Shown: one piece after another, positions 44,242-57,726 of the stretch
How positions within the stretch are numbered: the first letter of the stretch is position 1
How the letters are laid out: every line of letters begins with the position of its first letter
Source of the DNA: Ipomoea triloba
Taxonomy: Eukaryota > Streptophyta > Magnoliopsida > Solanales > Convolvulaceae
Direction of reading: 5' to 3'
Assembly: GCF_003576645.1 (NCBI RefSeq)
Contig: NC_044922.1
Coordinates: 399,798-463,797, forward strand
DNA length: 64,000 bases
Made by a program: the position numbers and the translations under genes
The notes under the pieces: generated by a model
Seen by the model: the letters and a program-made list of their open reading frames with translations, nothing else
The model's database searches: none
What the model was told of the DNA's origin: nothing

Positions 44242-45012
44242 CTACAGCCCTGCTCGGCATTGTCTAGGCGCTCCGACAAGGTTACCGGAAGAGCTGTTCC
44301 GCGCAAACCCTACCGTCAAACCGCCACAAAATACCCTAAGATATCGGCTCCGGGTCCTCCAGGATCCGGCTTTGAAACTCACCCTAGCCAACATCCAAAC
44401 CTTGAACACAATGTCAGGCCTCTCCTTGTTGATCCTTTCCACAACCCAATCCTCCACGAACGCTCCCTTGGCCGCGAATTCCGCCTTGGATGTGGTCTCA
44501 TTCCTGGAATCCTGATAGAAAGGCGCCACACTGGTCTCCGCAAGCGACTCGTCGTCGTAGAAAATCTCGGCGTAAATGTGCTGATAATCGAGAGAAATCT
44601 TCTTATTAGGGTTCCGCGCCGTGAACTGAAACTCCCAATTCGCAGTGACGAAGTTATTCGAGAGATTGAAGTTGGAAACCGACAGCGAATCGGCGCGGAA
44701 CTCGGGTATGCGGGGGCGGAGGACGAGCCAGATGATGAAGAACACCACACCGATGATGATGAACAGCGCGATGATCACTGCAAAGACGCGGCGCAGAAAT
44801 ACGGCGCGCCGGACCGCATCGGCGTCCGGCTGCTGGTAGTAAGGGTTGTAGTTATTATAATTGTAGTTGTAGGCGCGGGGTGGCGGAGCCGCATAAGCGT
44901 AGGCGGTGCCGGAAGGCGGTGGGCGATTAGAGTAGTAGCCGTTGGAATTGGTCGGCGGCGCGCCGGCGGGAGCTGGGTAGCCGGTAACCGGTGGTGTAGC
45001 TTGATCGCCCAT
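44242..45012 (-). CDS. NDR1/HIN1-like (NHL) membrane protein
   Basis: One exon encodes 256 residues. The N-terminal 65 residues are Pro/Tyr/Asn-rich (GYPAPAGAPP, then NYNYNNYNPYYQQP). A basic stretch (RRAVFLRR) leads into one membrane segment at about 76-98 (VFAVIIALFIIIGVVFFII). The rest is an LEA_2-type domain: DSLSVSNFNLSNNFVTANWE, FTARNPNKKISLDYQHI, then SWRTRSRYLRVFCGGLTVGF near the end. NHL proteins are plasma-membrane proteins related to NDR1, several of them pathogen-induced. The layout is type II: cytoplasmic N-terminus, outer domain C-terminal. The antisense frame of this gene is also open, a by-product of its GC-rich composition. Family firm; subfamily not resolved. Confidence 0.93.
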   Translation of the reverse strand: MGDQATPPVTGYPAPAGAPPTNSNGYYSNRPPPSGTAYAYAAPPPRAYNYNYNNYNPYYQQPDADAVRRAVFLRRVFAVIIALFIIIGVVFFIIWLVLRPRIPEFRADSLSVSNFNLSNNFVTANWEFQFTARNPNKKISLDYQHIYAEIFYDDESLAETSVAPFYQDSRNETTSKAEFAAKGAFVEDWVVERINKERPDIVFKVWMLARVSFKAGSWRTRSRYLRVFCGGLTVGFARNSSSGNLVGAPRQCRAGL

Positions 45013-46515
45013 GATAGAGAGAATCCAGCACCACAGTCCAGATGACTGGGAATCGACTTAACCGAGTGTGCAGTCTGGGGCCCACCCAACACGTGGGTAA
45101 ATATTCTCAACTACCCCTCTGTCATTATTGATTTCAGAACTAGCAATTATCCGAAAATGTGCTATAAGTAACTCTCGACCTTAATCAAGGTAAATTAGGT
45201 TTTTCATATTTAATTGACTCAAATTAATAAAGTTAATATATTGTTTCCATGAGCACATAATATATTAACTTTGATTTATGAAAAAACATGTAGCAAATAT
45301 TAAAAACCGTAGTTTAGGTGAATCTTATCTTGCGGCCTTAGTTAACAAAGAATTATAATAAGATAAACTAGTCTAAATTACTTATAAGTCCAATAAAAAA
45401 TTCTCACAAGTACATAATATATTTATTACATAATCTAAACATGGTTTACTCAATGGGCATAATAGATCCTCATCCATGTCTTCATGGTATAACTATTGCC
45501 CTAAATACTTATACATTGTATAGCATATTAATGGATTTATGGATAGTAAAGTGTACTATTGGAGAAAATACCAGAGATCATAAGGCCCAATCCATGAGGA
45601 AGAATGAGGCAACAATAAATCCCAACAAATATTCCCTATTGCTTAGACTAATGGGGCTAATTATATTTAAAAAGATGATAAAACATTCACCCAACATGGA
45701 GGAATGTGGGACCAATATTCTTCTTCTTTTTTGGATTAGTGACACACATCTTGTGAGTTGTGACACTCTTTCATGCTAAGTGTATGAACTCAATGATAAT
45801 GAATTTTAAAATGATTTCTTCTTTTTCAATTTCAAGTTTTTTAAAATGTCGACTCTTCGCCACTTAGAATGTAGTTAGTATGCTTCAAGAGTTAAGTTGT
45901 TCACTCATATAAATGATACATGAGTTGGTTCTTCACCGCTTGAAGTTATAGCTAGTATGCTTCAAGCGTTAAGTTGTTCACCCCACTGGCTCAAAACATA
46001 GTGCACACGACATAGTTTGCATGCTCTTACGGTTGTTTGGGTAAACTATACAAGGATAGCACGCTAACTCGATCAGCATTATATTAAAACATAGTATGTT
46101 TTTTTGACTTGTTTGTGAAAGTCATATATAGATAGCTTACAAACTTGCCCAATAAAGTGTACAATGTTGAAACTTGCCCACTTATCATATTGTACAATGT
46201 TGAAAATGTACACTAACAATAAACAGCATTGCAAATCAGTAATTCCAATAAATGTTAACAATGTACAATGTTATACAACATATTCTTACACTTGCAGTGG
46301 GAAAAAGGAATTAAAAAACAGGGTTTATATCCTCAATATGTACACTTCACTAAATAAAAGAATAACAAAAACATTATAGAAAAAGAAAAAGAAAAAAGTG
46401 GGAAAGTAGACATATGTAGCATTTCTGTTGGGGAATTCAAGTGAAACTTTACCAAGCAAAAATGCAGAAAGGCTAATCTATGGAGCAAGAAATAAGCATA
46501 CCTTTTGGATAGTAA
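45013..46515. other. Intergenic region NHL to NEK
   Basis: It contains the NHL promoter, a direct repeat around TAGTATGCTTCAAGnGTTAAGTTGTTCAC (about 45878-45905 and 45953-45980), and AT-rich DNA. No gene seen. Confidence 0.5.
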
Positions 46516-49500
46516 TCATGAACCGTGAGCAGACTCTTCCAGCATCATTCCTTTCAGGCTCTTAGCTAACCAGATTGCGGTTTCTCTAGGGGAGACCTTC
46601 TCTTTCCCGAAAGGTTTCAGAACGACAGCGAGCTCTTCTAATCTATTATTCTCGAGTAAGTCAGCTGACAGTTCTAATAGCCCTTCGAGTGCCTCTGCTC
46701 TTTGTCTGAATGACTTTACGTCTAATGTCTCTTTTACCGGTGTTCCCTCTGCTGGAGGGTTGTTCGGTTTTGCTGGTTCAGAAGAATCTTGAATTGGAGC
46801 TGGAGAGCTGTTGGGGTTGCTGAGGTTTTTCTCGTCTATTTCCTTGGTTTTGACGTCCATTGATGATGCTGGAGCTAAAGGATCGTTGAGGGTTGCAGTG
46901 TCGGGCTCATCTCTTACCATGTTTATCAGCTTCCCAATATCCGCGTTTCTCTCCAGAGTTTTGATCAGTGGCTGCTCGCTACCAACTCGGAAGCTACTGT
47001 GCCGGATCACATGTATGACATCATCAAAAGCCGGTGTAGTGTGACTAGGGGATGGTTTATCATCCTGCAGAAAAGTCCCATTCTCGGGCAGTAAAGTCTC
47101 CTGCGTTGATGACACAGGAGGGATAATAGCGGGGGAGGGATTTGATGGATCTGTTGGTGACGATAATAGTTCCTTCAAAGTGAACTTGTCATCGTCCTTC
47201 AATACTGAAATGTGGTTTGACTGAAGGGCATTCTTTTGGTTTTGGCTCGAAGAAACGGGAGCAGCAGTTGGAGAGGCACCGTTGGTTGCTGAAGAAACGA
47301 ATTCTTTTACCATATGCTTGTCATCACCACCGGACATGGGAATGGCGGGTGACTGCTCCACATCAGAACAACAGCTAGCGGGCGTTCGAGTTGGAGCATT
47401 GTCTTTGAAACCAACCGCTGATTCTGAATTTGGGAGGGCATTCTCCACCGCTACAATTGGATCTGATTTCTCACTGCAAGCAGCAGCGTCCATTTGTTGA
47501 TGGCGTTCCTCGAAAATGTCATCCGGGCTGTCCTCGAATTTGATCTTATGTTCAAGGTTATCCCGAGATGAACCATCGGGAATATCAGAGTGTGTGGAGG
47601 TAGTAACTGAACAAGACGGCCTTGATCCTAGGCTGTCTGTATCTATAGCCTGTTCGCGAGTTTGAAGCAACTGTTCAGCCAGTTTAACAAATGGGGTTGT
47701 CGAGTCACAAATTTCAAATCCTTGAATCGATACTGAAGAGGAAGCAGAATTGCTACTATCTATTTGCATTTCGTTTGACATTCCACCAACCGAAGACTTC
47801 TGAGAATGTTGCTTGCTATCCTTCGAAGCATGGATATGAAATCCACGAGACGTGGAATTGGGGCTCACTTCGGGATCCTGACCCTTATTATCGTCCACAG
47901 AAACTGGAGCATCGTTCCCCGCTTGCCTAATCCTTGAAGGAAATGATGGTCGCCTAGTTAAACTAGGAGGCGTTTTTTGTCTCATCCTTGAAGGCAATCC
48001 CTCTTCGGTAATGTGCTTCACAGGCCCCGGAGAAACCCCCTCGTGTTTAGGCTTAGTCTTCGGGGAGGATTCAATAGCGGGCAACTACACAGAAAAGTTA
48101 ACAACAAATGCATAAAGCCATAAACTAAGCAAAACCAGGGAAAGCTAATTAGAGCAAATAAGTTAAGCATTGATACCTGATGCTTCAGAGAAGGCATTAA
48201 TTGCGCCCGTTTTACAGAATCAAAACCGGCCTTTGCTGATCCCTCGACATTAGTCCTAGAACTAGGGCTAACTGAGCTTGGCTTCGGGACTTTAGGCGAC
48301 ACTTCAACAGCTTTCTGTGTGCCCGTAGAACTAGCCTTTGCTCGGCTGCCTCTCATAGGAGAGCTATTTTCTCTACCTTTCCCTTCTTTCAATGCCATCA
48401 TTATATTCCTTATGGTTCTAGGTTGTTTAGATTCCAAATTAGATCTCTTTTCATTCTGCAAGAGATTTCCCGCCTCCTGATCCTCTGTCTTCTCACTACA
48501 AGTATCCGTTCCACGTTCATCCCCGTGGTGAGCTTGCCCGCACTCAATTTCATCATCAGCAAACGCCAAATTGGCATCGGAACCCTTATTGTCACAATTC
48601 AAACCCATCACATGGATGTTTTTCTCGCTCGACATAAAACTATCTCGATCGCTGCAAGAGCTCGTGCTACTTTGGCTTTCGGCCATATTCTTTCGACTGT
48701 CATTACCAGTGCTTCCGGGTTTTTCAGGCGACCTAGCTGAAGGAGCATTAACAGACGGGCGATATTGCTCAACATAGGACTGCAAATACGGGTGTTTCAG
48801 GAGTTCTGATGCCTGAGAAAGTCGAGCTCAAGTAATCAGAAAAACGCACAGAATCAAAACTTTTAGAATCTGTTTTCGAGTGGGCTTACACTAGGCCGAT
48901 GCTCGGGATTCTTTCTTAGCATGCCCTTAATAAGTGCTTTCCTGTTTAAGAAATCATCCTTACATCAGAAATCAAACTTTTAGAATCTGTTTTCAAGAAG
49001 TAAATACTTACAAAGATGGAGAATAACAAGAAGGAAGAGGCCCGATGGATGATCGATTAATCTTGCTTATCAGTCCCGCCATGTCCTGAAACATAATAGC
49101 ACGTGACCATATGCACGGAAGAAACTACAAATGAATATTGGCTTCCGGATTAAACAGAGACTATGACATGACAATGCACACAACCGGGGAAGAAAGTGTT
49201 CATATCTTACAAAAGCTTTAAATGCAGGCCGATGTGCAGCCATTTCATATATACAGCAACCTGGTCAAGAAAACAACATTAGCTAAACGTAAGAACCTGC
49301 TACCGAAGCCCAAAATGACAAGCAAACGTACTCCAAAACACAGCCTCACGCAAAAATTATATAATATCAGAAGAGACCTGTGGGCTTTTTAATCGTGATA
49401 TGAAATATCTACCGAGTATGGGTCAATATTATACTAACAATTTGACTTCGGTTCACAATATTGGCATTGATCGACATGAATTAATATCTTGACTTACCTA

Positions 49501-51537
49501 GAGACCATATATCTGATTTAAAACCGTAAGGAATGTCTGCAAGAAGTTCAGGGCACATGTAATTGGGAGTTCCAACAACCTGAAGACGAAACCACAAGGA
49601 TATTAGTTCATACGGGGGGATCTAACTGCCTAGATTGCCAAGCTTCTTTCGAGCAATTTTTCAAATTTTCTCTGTTTCCTCAATGTTGCAAACCTTTGAA
49701 TGTGTACATAATTTGCTCACATAATTAGGACTTAACCATGACTATGAACTCAAGTATGAATCGGTAAATTTTGAAGCAATGATAAAATCCTTTGCAATTT
49801 CTGTCGTCTATATGTTAATATAGATACTTAATAATAACTCTGAGTATTTAGCACATACCGAAGAGGCCAGGTCATCTGCCTTCAGTGTTTTAGCAAGTCC
49901 AAAATCCCCTGTACAAACATGAATCATCAAAAGGATAACCAATTTTTTGGGGGGAATCACTAAAGAACGGATTTTTGTGATTCCGAATTGAACAAATGAA
50001 CAAAAAAGCCAAACTTACCAAGGCGAACATCTTGATCCTTTGTAAGAAAGATGTTAGAGCACTGCCACAGAGTCATAAATGAGTTAGTCCAGGTAAATAT
50101 ATATGAAATCGAGCATACAAAACCTGAGTACAATAAGAGATAACAAATGCATACTTTCAGATCACGATGTAGAACATAATTTGAATGTAGATATTCAACG
50201 GCCAAGAGTAACTGAGTGAACCACTTCAAAAGTTTCTGCACGAGAACATTGTTTTTAAAGGACAAACAATCCCCAAATGAAGAAAAGAAAATAAAACAAA
50301 CTATAAAGCAATTATAATGTGCTCTATGAGAATAGTAATTCGAGGGAGTAATGCTATATCTTATCCTTCAATCCATCTCACAATATTCCGAGTTGATACC
50401 TTGAAATAATTAAGTCAAATCTACGACATACCTCTTCCGGGAAACATTGTCCATTTGCTTTCTTCATCAGTTCAGCCCTATAAAAGTTAAACCATTAAAA
50501 GCACTTAAGTTTTTCGGCAGCAATGAGAAAAGTATTATTTGAAACATACCAATATACTTGTTCTTATGGACTACTGTTTCTTAAAAACTTACATGTCACC
50601 ACCTTCGCAGTAGCCAGTAACAATGCAAACATAGCAGCCCTGTATTACAGTTTACACAAGATTAAACATACATTTACATTAGGAGAACAGATCTTACCAT
50701 AAAAGCACTACAATGGTTTAATTAGAACACAGTGCATCTCACCTTCTCCACCCATGCTTCCTTGAATTCAACAATATACGGGTGTTGAATCCTTGCAATT
50801 AATGCCATCTACAAATCCAAAGTTCAAAGATATTTATATAAGAATATCCCTTAGATGAGACAGCTACACAGAGGAAAGGGGTAGATGTTATTTGAATTTT
50901 ATCTGATAAAGATAAACCTGAGAGGCTGAGATTACAAATCAAATAAGTGATCTCTAGTTGCTTAATTTAGTCTAAACAAAACTTAATGAAAAGTGAATGA
51001 AATTTAGGAACTTTTTTTGACAGTGAATATACATTTGGGCATTTTTTATCCATGGAGGGTAAAAATTTCCTTTTTGTACTAACTGTTTCAAACAAATCCC
51101 AGCTGAATCAAGTCAAAGGGGATTCAGAAATGGAAATAATCAATTCCTTCTTGTTCTATTGTCATTATTCTCAAACTCCAAATTCAGGAAGCAATGATAT
51201 GAGCAAACAGAAAAAAAAAAAAAAAAGTCAGAATCAAAATTAAGATCCATTGAAGCAAACAATGCACCTCCTGATGAGCAGATCTTCTGCAACGCTCAGT
51301 CTGCCTAGCTAACCGAATCTTCTTCAGAACATATCTAATCAATTGACACAAGAACCAGAATGACAAAAATCAATCTTGGAAGAGAAAAACCTTAAACCCC
51401 ACACCATAAAACCAAACAAAAATGAATAAAAATCATTACTTTTTCCTCTCTTGTTTGTGATGAACTAGAATAGCAGCACCAAATGCCCCTCTGCCAATCT
51501 GCTCCATGATCTCATACTGATCCATTCTTGACTCCAT
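46516..51537 (-). CDS. NIMA-related protein kinase, NEK5/NEK6 type
   Basis: Fourteen exons join in phase to 986 residues: 51537-51440, 51334-51268, 50808-50743, 50639-50593, 50477-50432, 50235-50155, 50061-50019, 49908-49859, 49579-49498, 49260-49211, 49085-49012, 48941-48890, 48812-48177 and 48084-46516. The Ser/Thr kinase domain fills about residues 8-262: [20 protein letters not shown], the [10 protein letters not shown] lysine, LHRDLK (Asp133), GDFGLAK (Asp151) and [11 protein letters not shown]. All catalytic residues are present. About 720 residues of Ser/Pro-rich tail follow, ending in a short conserved helix ([20 protein letters not shown], then [12 protein letters not shown]). Length and N-terminus (MESRMDQYE) match plant NEK6/IBO1, which binds and phosphorylates tubulin and restrains ectopic outgrowth in epidermal cells. 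The shorter NEK1-4 types fit less well. Confidence 0.94.
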
Positions 51538-52374
51538 TGCTGATTTGCTTCTCACACTCCAAACTTTAACCCACCCCAGAAAAAAAAGCAAAAAGTAGAA
51601 ACAGAATTTGAAAGTTTCAAAGCAATCAATGAATCAATCAAAACCCACTCCAGCCCTTGGATCTTCTGCAGCTTCTGCGACCCATTTCCAGATCAGACCC
51701 AAGGTAAACAGCACAACCAACGCAAACACAAATGCATATGCCTGTCTGTGCTTTTTGAGTATTAAGGAAAGGAAAATGACAGTCCTCTTTTGAGGAGGAG
51801 GGGCATGTGAAGGTGTTTATGTGTTATGTTGTTGTGATTTCTTTATTGGATTTGTTTATTTCTGGAGCTGAGCTGATTTGAAGAAACAGTTGTCACAGTC
51901 CCCAAGTGCTCAAGTTTTTTTGGAGAGAAAATAGTTTGCGAGTAATATTTTAGTACAATTGTGATTTAAGTGAAAGATATGCTTTATCAGTCTAATCTTG
52001 GGTAGGTAGTAGGTTAAGTTATTGGTTCCATGGGGCAGAAGAACGATGAATATTAAATTCCTATGTTGTCCTTGCTATTCCTATTTTTCATTTTACTTCA
52101 AAGGACAACATATGAATATAAAAATGTAAACAATTTTGATTTACAATAAAGCTTACCGTTGGTATTTGAAGTGTGCTATACTCGATTTATACTTTATTGG
52201 TTCAAATTAAGTGGACCAATAGTATATATATTTACGCTCAAAGGAACTCTTAGGTGAAAAAGGGGTGATATGTTTGCCACAGGTTAATTTTAATTGAATG
52301 GACAAAAAGACATGTTTTTTAATGATAATATGATCTTTTTTGTCGCCACTTGACCACAAGATTGGCAAACAACT

Positions 52375-52850
52375 ATGGATCCTTGGCTGTCTTAAATTAA
52401 AAATTAAGAATAATTACTACTTTCACGTCGTAGGTGCATAACTTTAAACCTTAAAGAGCACAATTTTCCCCTTTAAGGTGCATGAATTTAAAGCGTAAGG
52501 TGCACAACTTTGAATCCTTGATTGTCTAACATTAAAACTTATGAATTACGACTTCCACGCCGTAAGTGCATAATGTTGAACCTTAGGGAACGCAACTTTC
52601 TTCTTTAAGGTGCATGAATTTTAAGCGTAAGGTGCACAACTATGAACCCTTGATTGCCTAACATTAAAAATTAGGAATTACTACTTCCACGATGTAGGTG
52701 CATAACTTTAAAGTTAAGAGAGCATAAATTTCCACTTTAAGGTGCATGAATTTGTAAAACCTTGAAACTGTGCAAATGAAACTCCAGGTGCATAATTTGC
52801 TCGTTTCGGTGCATAAATTTGCTTGAAACTAGTACACACATAGTCAACTC
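52375..52850. repeat. Tandem repeat of about 130-base units
   Basis: Three copies begin near 52375, 52512 and 52644. Each carries CCTTGnnTGnCTnAnATTAAAA, TTCCACGnCGTAnGTGCATAA, CTTTAAGGTGCATGAATTT and AGCGTAAGGTGCACAACT. The word GGTGCATAA continues singly to about 52820. Identity between copies is roughly 80 per cent by eye. Confidence 0.85.
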
Positions 52851-55491
52851 TTAAGCTTCTTCTCATCTGTGAGTGATTAATTGATGTTGTAGCTTTTATT
52901 GTTTAATAAAAAACTTTTATACCCCTCAACGCTTGAATTCGAACATAATCAACCATAGATTAAAAATTGCAATCATCGGCTAACTGTGATTAGTACGCAC
53001 GTTTCACTACTTGGAAGAGCAACTTGGTGCACTAGACCACAAGGTAGTTGACATGATTTTTGTATTTAAAAGTCACAAATTTAATTATTGCTAATACCCT
53101 CTCAATGAGCCACATTAAGTAGTGACTACAAATTTTTTTCGTCACAGAAAAAAAAAAAAAGAATTGTTATATGATCTAATCCATTGTGTCTCTTGCGTCT
53201 TTTTTTTTTTTTTTTTTCTAAAAAAATTGAATTGATAAAGAGAAAAAAGAAAAATCTAAAATTTAGGGTATTCACCAATTGACGATCACCCTGATGCGCC
53301 TAGAGGGCGTGTGAAAGGCACGTGCTTGCAAGTTGCAAGTCATGCTCAAGCATGACTTCTCTGTAATAATTATTTTTTCAATTCTAATAAAAAAGTTTGA
53401 AGGTAATTCTAATAAAAATTTAAATTAACAAAAACTCTTAATTTTTCTCCTCTCTCATCCAACTAAGTATGTAAAAAATTGACAAAATTCAATAAAAAAA
53501 ACCCTGGTGTTGCTTCTAAATTTGTTATTCAAATTTCAAATAAAGAATATAAAAGAAAAAAAAAATATTGTTAAAAGAATAAAAAATAGACCCGACAATA
53601 AAGTCATTTCACATCAATTATATGAATCGGATAAATTATTGCTTGAAGTTTCCCAAAATATTAAAAAATAAAAAATAAAAAAGAGGGCAAAACCAATTAA
53701 AATATTTGAAGCTGTTAAATATTAGGAATTAGTCCCTTCAAAAAAAAAATATTAGGAATTAGTGCGAAGCTGATCTCAATGCATTTGTTTGCTCTTCGCC
53801 GACAAAACTACTTTTAGATCCTAAAACAAAACGAGCTTTCTCAATTTTAGCAAACTCTCCAATTACCAATGATTCATTGATTGTGGATGGATGTATATGA
53901 GAATTTTATCTATTTATTCTTGGTGAAATTTTTTCGAAAAAGACCAGATTTTTGTCTACATTTTTATATGTGATTTGAAAGATATTATACAAAAAAAAAA
54001 ATTTATCTAGTATAATCCTTAAATAGTTGATGCAGGTTTTCATCATTATCTAAAAAATAAAACAGATTTGGATTATTAATAATATGAGTAGTAATTTATA
54101 AATTCGATCATTAGTATTTTCTCTTTTTAGATGTTGTTGGTGTTTCGTTGTATACGAGCCATACAACTATGTTTTAAAAGGCACCCTCTTAAGGTTTATC
54201 ATTGGTAAAAGGAAAAAAAAAAATGAAAAATAAGGTTATTTTTTAAATGAAAAAAAGGGTTTTGCAAATCGATTTGATACACATATAATAGTGTGTATAT
54301 ACATCTTGGTCATTTAATTAGGACCATTGCATTCAATCTAATCTCTCCGATCTAAGTTAAATAAATTTTCATTATATTATCATCAATGTGACATAAAATC
54401 TAAAAGTGTATTTTAATGCATGCTTTAGATAAAATTAATAGTAAGAGACAAAGGGACATGTTAACATACACTTTGAACTACTATTGATGCACAAAATGCA
54501 TGCAAGAGATCATCTCAAAATCATCAAGCATAATTATCTTATCTTGATAACTGCTGCCTTCTCTAAGTACTTTCTTGTATAAATAGTGTAGTAATTATTT
54601 ATACTGAAGAATATATAACTTATTTTCTAACAAAACTAGTTACTATTCTTCTACTTTATACACTGAAATTATACTTAGTCTCTCCAAATTATTTTAACAA
54701 CATTATACAACCATTTCTAGTCACATTTTATTATTATTACTCTATTCCTAATACATTTACATACTAAAACTAGTACTTAAGAGGTTAAAAAATTTCCAAT
54801 ATAAAATCACTTTCAATCTTTCAGAGTCAAAGTTGAGTATTATGAAATGATTAGGGTGAAATGTGTGTATTACAATAAAATAAAAAAATTAATTTTAAAA
54901 ACTACATTATCCAATGGTATTTGCTGTCAGCTTATGATAGCCACGTGGTTTTCTCAAACACTTGTTGTTGTTTTGTGTTTGGAACCTGGCTAATATACGC
55001 TACCACGTGATACTCTATATAATTTTAAAAAAAAATAAATAATCATCTTTTTCAATTTATTTATTTTCTGTTTCTTTCCATTTTCATTTCCTTCGTTTAT
55101 AAATTTCATTAATTTTTTTTTTCTAATATGTTTTCTTGGATCAACAAGAAATAAGTGTGTACAAAAAGAGTTTTCTTTTTATCCATATATACATTATGTA
55201 ATTTAAACTGATGAGGTGATACATAAGAATTAATTAATGTGTGGAATGAAATGGTCGTTAATGTGGGAGAGGGGAGGGACTAGGGAGCGCCATATGCCGT
55301 GTGGGGTGGCTAAGCCTATCTTTATATCGTTGGTCCGATTCTCATTAGTGCGTCGGCGGCTATAATGCGCACATGAATATTCCGCTAAACGACACACATT
55401 TCCAGTTGAATTCTCTGCTCACTTGTCTTCATGGCCCCATCACCTTACTAACACCTACAACAACGAACCATTCTAAATTATATTCTTCTCC

Positions 55492-55496
<5 letters not shown>

Positions 55497-55553
<57 letters not shown>
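55497..55553. repeat. Long TA microsatellite
   Basis: An uninterrupted alternation of T and A for about 57 bases. Likely polymorphic and prone to cruciform formation. Confidence 0.97.
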
Positions 55554-55558
<5 letters not shown>

Positions 55559-57726
55559 AAAAGCTCACACTTCAAATTAATGCCTCTTTTCTAAAATAAA
55601 TGACAGTTAATAATCCAACCATTAATGTAACTATAAATTAAATTTGAGAAATTTACTTTTAGATGTATAACATCATATTAAAGAGTTTTGTGCAAGGGTT
55701 TATGGAGTAAGAATTAGCTGGCTAATCTCACATATATAATCACATACTCTGGTGGGAATACCATATGCTTTGTGAGAACAAGAATTTTTTTTTTTTTTTT
55801 ACATCTAGTGGTTAAAAAAGGAAGAGAAAATAGTAATTTCTTCCAAAATTAGTCCTATTATTATCATTATTCCTGCAAATCCCTCACATTTTCTAAAATG
55901 GGTCCTACTTCCACATCATCAAATTTGCAAATTATACATTTTTTATTCTATATCCCTGCAAATATCTCTCACTCTCAAAAATGGGTCTCACTTTTCTATT
56001 GTATTATAAACATAATACTAAAATAATATTAACAGAAATAATCAAAATAAAAAAGGAAACAAAAGGTGAGTTGGCAGCACAAAAGGTGCATCATGACAAA
56101 TTAGCAAATTCTCTCTCCTATTGCTAATTTAGCCAATTCTCTCTCCCTTGTCAATACACATCAATATTTCTCTCTCTTGCCATGTCACATTGCCAATGCT
56201 AAATTTGCAGAATGACAGCCTATCATTATCATTATCATTATCATTTTAAACATGACAATACGAGTAAAAGATATCAAAGTCTTTTCTTATATGCCTATAG
56301 AAATTTTTATTCAACGCAACATTGTCATGTATTTCGATACCTCATTTAAAAAATAGGAAGAGTGGATGTGTTTTGATAATACCAAGGACTTACAAAAAAA
56401 AAAAATTCTTATAAAACTACCCATTTTATTTCTTGTTTTTACATGACAGCAGAGACCTCGAAATCTTTTCCTCTATATGTGTGTATAGAATTTTTCTTCA
56501 ATGCCTCCTTTAACAAATAAAGGCCTATGATGATGGAAGGTATAGATTGGATTCCTTGTGCGCGCATGATGAAAACTAAGGTCTGATTGGTGGACGGATT
56601 GCGGCATTCGTGATTTACCTCTACCGTGACTCTAGAAGCAAAATCTTGTGTGTGGACTTATAATTAGTCTAGCCACTCTAGCAAAGCTAGGATCACCTAA
56701 TTATATATATATTTTATTATATCAAATGGTTAAAAAGAAGTAGATATATGACATTTTTTCTAGCATGACAATATCAACATATGTAACATCAAAATCTTTC
56801 TATAAAAACATTCCGAGTACATATATATTACACTTAGCGAAAACACATCACACAAAAACATGAAAACAACCTCCCATGATTGAGTAGTTGTTCAAGAAAC
56901 TAAAGAGAGTCTTTCTCATTTGTCATATTCTTAATAAATTTGTGCATGTTATCTTTATACAGGAACAAATATATGCTAATCTTTTCCATTTCTGTACCAG
57001 GTTTATAAAATGTTCCCAATTCCCAAAGAGACAAATTGTGTTCTGTTAAAATGAGATTGCAAGTTTTTAAAAAGTAATGGTTGTCCATTTTGGTTGATTA
57101 GCTAGCTATAATAATTGTAAAGAAAGCCTCCAAATTGGGCTTTATCCTTGAAGCTTTGCTCTTGGAATCTTTGTATATGTTACTGGAGGTGACATGACTG
57201 GCATCTTGGAGGTCTAGCTATGATGGATCATAACATGCATTATGTTTGGTTGTCATGATCCATGATACATCAACATTATTGGATGTGAACCTTATGGTAT
57301 TTATTTCACATACATGTGTTATAGGTTGGTAATAATCTTAATAGTTAGATAAGTCGAATTTAATGTATTTGCAGTGGTCTAAACCCGAAAGTCTAGATAT
57401 GTTATCGGGGCTTTTTTCTGACTTTGTTGAGGCTGTGTAAAGCAAGATATAAGAATTTTATGTACAAGGAGGTCGCCCAAATCAAATAATACTTATTGTA
57501 ATAGTTACTTATTACTCATCAAGTGAGACTCTCGATGGCAGAAATTAATTCTAAATTATTTTAAGTGATAAAATATAAACAAAATTATTGATCAATAAAC
57601 AAATCCAATGCCACGCCCTCCTGATATCACCGTCGAACTCAGGCATTAACTAATGTAGGATGCATCATCCCGCCTCCTTAAAACTATACGTCTGACCGAC
57701 TGATTTTCGAAAAAAAGGCGAGAAGA

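Noticed and set aside
44260..45045. 261-codon + strand open frame
   Set aside because: It is the antisense of the NHL coding exon; the peptide is Arg-rich low complexity, while the - strand gives a clear NHL protein.
52375..52850. Regular repeats that might suggest a CRISPR-like array
   Set aside because: Units are tandem with no unique spacers, and the window is plant nuclear DNA.
55860..56230. Repeated AATTCTCTCTCC / ATTTGC words
   Set aside because: Too short and irregular to define a repeat unit or element.
56900..57088. 62-codon - strand open frame in the NEK-TMK desert
   Set aside because: No recognisable motif, AT-rich composition like the flanks, no neighbouring exon in phase.
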